Assembly (NCBI GenBank): GCA_035726825.1
Contig: JALNTX010000006.1
Span: 248,001 to 312,000 of the forward strand
Length of the DNA stretch: 64,000 bases
From: Pseudocitrobacter sp913778145
GTDB lineage: Bacteria; Pseudomonadota; Gammaproteobacteria; Enterobacterales; Enterobacteriaceae
Reading direction: 5' to 3'
Shown here piece by piece: positions 61,055-64,000 of the stretch. Position 1 is the stretch's first letter. The number at the start of each line of letters is the position of its first letter. The notes under the pieces are model-generated. The model did no database searches. It was not told the DNA's origin and worked only from the letters and a program-made list of their open reading frames with translations. Made by a program: the position numbers and the translations under genes.

Positions 61055-62202
61055 TGATAAAACTGGAAAACCTGACTAAACAATTTTCGCAGAAAAACGG
61101 TCAACCGTTGAAGGCCGTCGATAACGTCAACCTGAATGTGCCAGAAGGCGAAATGTGCGTCCTGCTGGGGCCCTCCGGCTGCGGCAAAACCACCACCCTG
61201 AAGATGATCAATCGCCTGATTAAACCGAGCAGCGGGACCATTCTCATCAACGGCCAAAATACGGATCAGATGGACACGGTGACGCTGCGTCGCAACATTG
61301 GCTATGTTATCCAGCAAATCGGTCTGTTCCCGAATATGACCATTGAAGAGAACATTACCGTGGTACCGCGCATGCTGGGATGGGATAAAGCACGCTGCAA
61401 AACCCGCGCGCAGGAACTGATGGAAATGGTGGCGCTGGATTCGAAAAAATTCCTTCATCGCTATCCCAAAGAGATGTCCGGTGGTCAGCAGCAGCGTATT
61501 GGCGTGATCCGCGCGCTGGCGGCGGATCCGCCGGTGCTGCTGATGGATGAACCTTTTGGCGCGGTCGACCCGATTAACCGTGAAGTGATTCAGAACCAGT
61601 TCCTCGAGATGCAACGTGCTCTGAAGAAAACCGTCATGCTGGTGAGTCACGATATTGATGAAGCACTGAAGTTGGGCGACCGTATTGCCGTTTTCCGCCA
61701 GGGCCGTATCGTCCAGTGTGCCAGCCCGGATGAACTGCTGGCCAAACCAGCCAACGAATTCGTCGGCTCGTTTGTCGGCCAGGACCGTACGCTGAAGCGT
61801 TTGCTGTTAGTCTCGGCGGGCGATGTCACCGACCAGCAACCGACGATCACCGCTCGCAGTTCCACGCCGCTTGCAGAAGCGTTTGGCATTATGGATGAGA
61901 ACGATATACGCGCGCTGACCGTGGTGGATGGAGAAGGCAAACCGCTCGGGTTTGTGAAGCGCCGAGAAGCGCGTCAGGCGAGCGGCGTCTGTTCCGACCT
62001 TATTCACCCGTTCCGCGTCACCGGCAAGGCGGAAGACAACCTGCGCGTGGTGCTGTCGAAACTCTATGAGAGCAACACCAGCTGGATGCCGATTGTCGAT
62101 GAAGACGGACGCTATAACGGCGAGATTTCGCAGGATTATATTGCCGATTACCTCAGCTCCGGGCGTACGCGTCGGGCGCTGAATATTCATAGTGAGAATT
62201 AA
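61054..62202 (+). CDS. osmV: OsmU osmoprotectant transporter ATPase
   Basis: 382-residue ATP-binding subunit with Walker A GPSGCGKTT (about 40-48), signature MSGGQQQR, Walker B VLLMDEPFGAVDP, and two C-terminal CBS domains (about 255-375). CBS domains in this group sense ionic strength or nucleotides. The ATG at 61054 overlaps the previous stop and AGGGAG lies upstream. The reading frame ends one base before a palindromic repeat element. Confidence 0.95.
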   Translation: MIKLENLTKQFSQKNGQPLKAVDNVNLNVPEGEMCVLLGPSGCGKTTTLKMINRLIKPSSGTILINGQNTDQMDTVTLRRNIGYVIQQIGLFPNMTIEENITVVPRMLGWDKARCKTRAQELMEMVALDSKKFLHRYPKEMSGGQQQRIGVIRALAADPPVLLMDEPFGAVDPINREVIQNQFLEMQRALKKTVMLVSHDIDEALKLGDRIAVFRQGRIVQCASPDELLAKPANEFVGSFVGQDRTLKRLLLVSAGDVTDQQPTITARSSTPLAEAFGIMDENDIRALTVVDGEGKPLGFVKRREARQASGVCSDLIHPFRVTGKAEDNLRVVLSKLYESNTSWMPIVDEDGRYNGEISQDYIADYLSSGRTRRALNIHSEN

Positions 62203-62308
62203 GCCCTCACCCCGGCCCTCTCCCACAGGGAGAGGGAGAAAACCGCGCAAGCTTAACCACTGGCACGATCGATCCCCTCTCCCTGTGGGAGAGGGTTAGG
62301 GTGAGGGG
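62203..62308. repeat. CCCTCTCCC palindromic repeat element, inverted copy of 37671-37778
   Basis: Starts right after the osmV stop. It contains GCCCTCACCCCGGCCCTCTC, two CCCTCTCCC/GGGAGAGGG hairpins and GGGTTAGGGTGAGGGG. It is the reverse complement of the element after the nqrE-like gene. It probably serves as the operon terminator or as an mRNA stabiliser. Confidence 0.88.
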
Positions 62309-62424
62309 TTACCGCACCCACAGCTTTTGCATCTCCCCCGCTTTCCCCGCAAAATAGCCGCCTGAATCTCTTTGTATCGAAACCGCTCATGCAACGTCTT
62401 CACGCTTATCCCGATCTGCGCACT

Positions 62425-63681
62425 ATGCTGCGTCGCCTGCTGTTTGCCGCCATTACCGGTATGCTCGCCGCGCTGGCGGTGGCAGGGTTTCGTCATGCGA
62501 TGCTGTTTCTGGAGTGGCTGTTCCTCAACAACAACACCGGCAGCCTGGTCAACGCTGCAACGGGGCTTTCCGCGTGGCGACGCGTGCTGACGCCTGCCCT
62601 CGGTGGCTTTGCGGCGGGAATGCTCTTGTGGGGCTGGCAGCGTTTGAATCAACAACGGCCTCACGCGCCCACGGACTATATGGAAGCGCTGCGCACCGAC
62701 GGGCAATTCGATTACGGTGCCAGCCTGGTCAAATCCCTGGCATCGTTACTGGTGGTGGTTAGCGGCAGCGCCATTGGTCGAGAAGGCGCGATGATCCTGC
62801 TGGCGGCGCTGGCAGCGTCGTGGTTTGCTCAGCGCTTTACCGCACGTGATGAATGGAAATTATGGATTGCCTGCGGGGCCGCCGCCGGGATGGCGAGCGC
62901 CTACCACGCACCGCTGGCGGGTAGCCTGTTTATCGCCGAAATCCTGTTTGGCACATTGATTCTGGCCTCGCTTGGCCCGGTCGTGGTGTCTGCCGTTGTC
63001 GCATTGCTAACCACGCATCTGATCGGTGGCGGCAGCGAACCGCTCTACGTCGTCAATCTGCCGCACACGCTCAACGTAACGGCCTATGCGCTGATTATCG
63101 CCACTGGCCTTCTGGCGGGCGTGTGTGGCCCGTTAATGATGTGGTTAATGAATGCCACGCACAGCCTCTTTTTGCGCCTGAAACTCTCTCCGCCCTGGCA
63201 ATTGGCGCTCGGCGGGTTGATTGTCGGCCTGCTGTCGCTGCTGACGCCCGCCGTCTGGGGAAATGGTTACAGCGTGGTGCATGCCTCACTGCTGTCTCCA
63301 CCAGTGCTTACCGCCATTGCCGGGATTTTTATCTGTAAGCTGTTGGCGATCCTCGTCAGTAGCGGCTCCGGCGCGCCGGGCGGTGTGTTTACGCCAACGC
63401 TGTTTCTGGGAATGGCGATGGGCATGCTGTTTGCCCAGCTGTGCGGAATTTGGCTACCGGATCAGCCGTCTATGGCCGTTTTACTGGGAATGAGCGGAAT
63501 GGCGGCACTGCTGGCGGCAACCACGCATGCACCGATTATGTCGACATTGATGATTTGTGAAATGACCGGGCAATATAGCGTACTACCCGGTTTATTGATT
63601 GCCTGCGTGCTGGCGTCGGTGCTGTCGCGAACCTTACGCCAGGATTCTATCTACCGTGAGCACGTTGCTCAGCATGGATAA
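62425..63681 (+). CDS. clcB: ClC-type chloride channel/antiporter ClcB
   Basis: 418-residue ClC-family membrane protein, the exact E. coli ClcB length when started at ATG 62425. Selectivity segments: GSAIGREGAMILLAALAAS, where E. coli ClcA has GREGP but ClcB GREGA, and SSGSGAPGGVFTPTLFLGMA. ClcB works with ClcA in extreme acid resistance as an electrical shunt. An in-frame ATG at 62389 would add 12 residues; neither start has a strong ribosome site. The 3' end overlaps the convergent bioD2 by 48 bases. Confidence 0.94.
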   Translation: MLRRLLFAAITGMLAALAVAGFRHAMLFLEWLFLNNNTGSLVNAATGLSAWRRVLTPALGGFAAGMLLWGWQRLNQQRPHAPTDYMEALRTDGQFDYGASLVKSLASLLVVVSGSAIGREGAMILLAALAASWFAQRFTARDEWKLWIACGAAAGMASAYHAPLAGSLFIAEILFGTLILASLGPVVVSAVVALLTTHLIGGGSEPLYVVNLPHTLNVTAYALIIATGLLAGVCGPLMMWLMNATHSLFLRLKLSPPWQLALGGLIVGLLSLLTPAVWGNGYSVVHASLLSPPVLTAIAGIFICKLLAILVSSGSGAPGGVFTPTLFLGMAMGMLFAQLCGIWLPDQPSMAVLLGMSGMAALLAATTHAPIMSTLMICEMTGQYSVLPGLLIACVLASVLSRTLRQDSIYREHVAQHG

Positions 63682-64000
63682 ATTGATGTACTGGCTCAGT
63701 TCTCGCTGCTCGGCGCGCGGTAGATACGGTAGTTCACCAATCAGCGGCGCGGGCAGTTTTTTACTCAGCACATCAATAATTTCCGCGTAATGTGCAAGGC
63801 CTGGGTTGATACGGTTGGCCACCCAGCCAATCAGCGGCAGGCCGTCGTTGGCGATGGCCTGAGCCGTCAGCAGCGCATGGTTGATGCACCCTTCCTGAAT
63901 CCCGACCACCATCACGACCGGCAATTGCTCCTGAACCACCCACTCCGACAGCGGACGCAGGTCGTTCATCAGGCTACGCCAGCCGCCCGTGCCTTCCACG
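63634..64000 (-). CDS. bioD2: Dethiobiotin synthetase 2, 3' part (runs off the right edge)
   Basis: C-terminal 121 codons of a BioD-family ATP-dependent carboxylase-ligase. Seen: EGTGGWRSLMNDLRPLSEWV, VVGIQEGCINHALLTAQAI and the C-terminus PYLPRAEQRELSQYINLSML. This matches E. coli YnfK (BioD2), which also follows clcB. The N-terminal P-loop lies beyond the window. The coding end overlaps the clcB end by 48 bases on the opposite strand. Confidence 0.94.
   Translation of the reverse strand, partial: VEGTGGWRSLMNDLRPLSEWVVQEQLPVVMVVGIQEGCINHALLTAQAIANDGLPLIGWVANRINPGLAHYAEIIDVLSKKLPAPLIGELPYLPRAEQRELSQYINLSMLSNVLTVDRILA

Overview
The window is chromosomal DNA from a member of the Enterobacteriaceae close to Citrobacter, Enterobacter and Salmonella. 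Most genes are recognisable orthologues of Escherichia coli K-12 genes. From about 12.4 kb to the right end the gene order follows the E. coli block yneE-uxaB-yneG-glsB-sad-ptrR / sotB-marC-marRAB-eamA-ydeE / dcp-ydfG-rspR-ydfZ-ydfI / rspA-ynfA-ynfB-speG-ynfC-ynfD-ynfEFGH-dmsD / clcB-ynfK, with several replacements and insertions. A dat-ddc pair, an osmU transporter between dmsD and clcB, E. coli-type REP elements and CCCTCTCCC palindromic repeats fit Citrobacter or Enterobacter better than E. coli. I cannot fix the species from the sequence alone. I saw no rRNA, tRNA, CRISPR array, insertion sequence or prophage.

Left part (1-12.4 kb): a 1,3-diaminopropane module (dat, ddc) diverges from a second aspartokinase III gene. 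That gene carries the remnant of a lysine riboswitch and has changes at known lysine-feedback positions. Next come a VF530-family protein, the divisome lipoprotein DigH, a Kbp-like BON-LysM protein, and a TPP-riboswitch operon for salvage and uptake of thiamin pyrimidine (tenA and an ABC transporter). A malate:quinone oxidoreductase and a 32-residue membrane protein preceded by a PmrA/BasR-type box complete this part.

Middle (12.4-36.4 kb): the yneE-to-ptrR core carries a GNAT acetyltransferase where E. coli has dgcF, and a HokD-type toxin locus. Between ptrR and sotB lies a roughly 9-kb catabolic island. One arm encodes a four-carbon acid-sugar kinase, a PdxA2 dehydrogenase and a DeoR regulator. 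The divergent arm encodes an iron alcohol dehydrogenase, a DapA-family aldolase, a TerC protein, a cytoplasmic Asp-box (sialidase-fold) protein, a NanQ/YhcH protein and an ion-transporter-superfamily permease. Near-identical palindromes near both ends of the divergent promoter look like its operators. The mar locus, ydeE and an FtrA/rhodanese pair follow.

Right part (36.4-64 kb): a region with a 56-codon ORF, a likely small RNA and an orphan NqrE-like gene precedes dcp. The ydfI-to-rspA interval carries a GPH-family transporter and a second uronate isomerase, so that import, isomerisation, reduction and dehydration of glucuronate to 2-keto-3-deoxygluconate can all be encoded at one locus. The window ends with a complete Ynf selenate/DMSO-reductase-type operon and its chaperone, the OsmU osmoprotectant transporter, ClcB, and the 3' end of bioD2.
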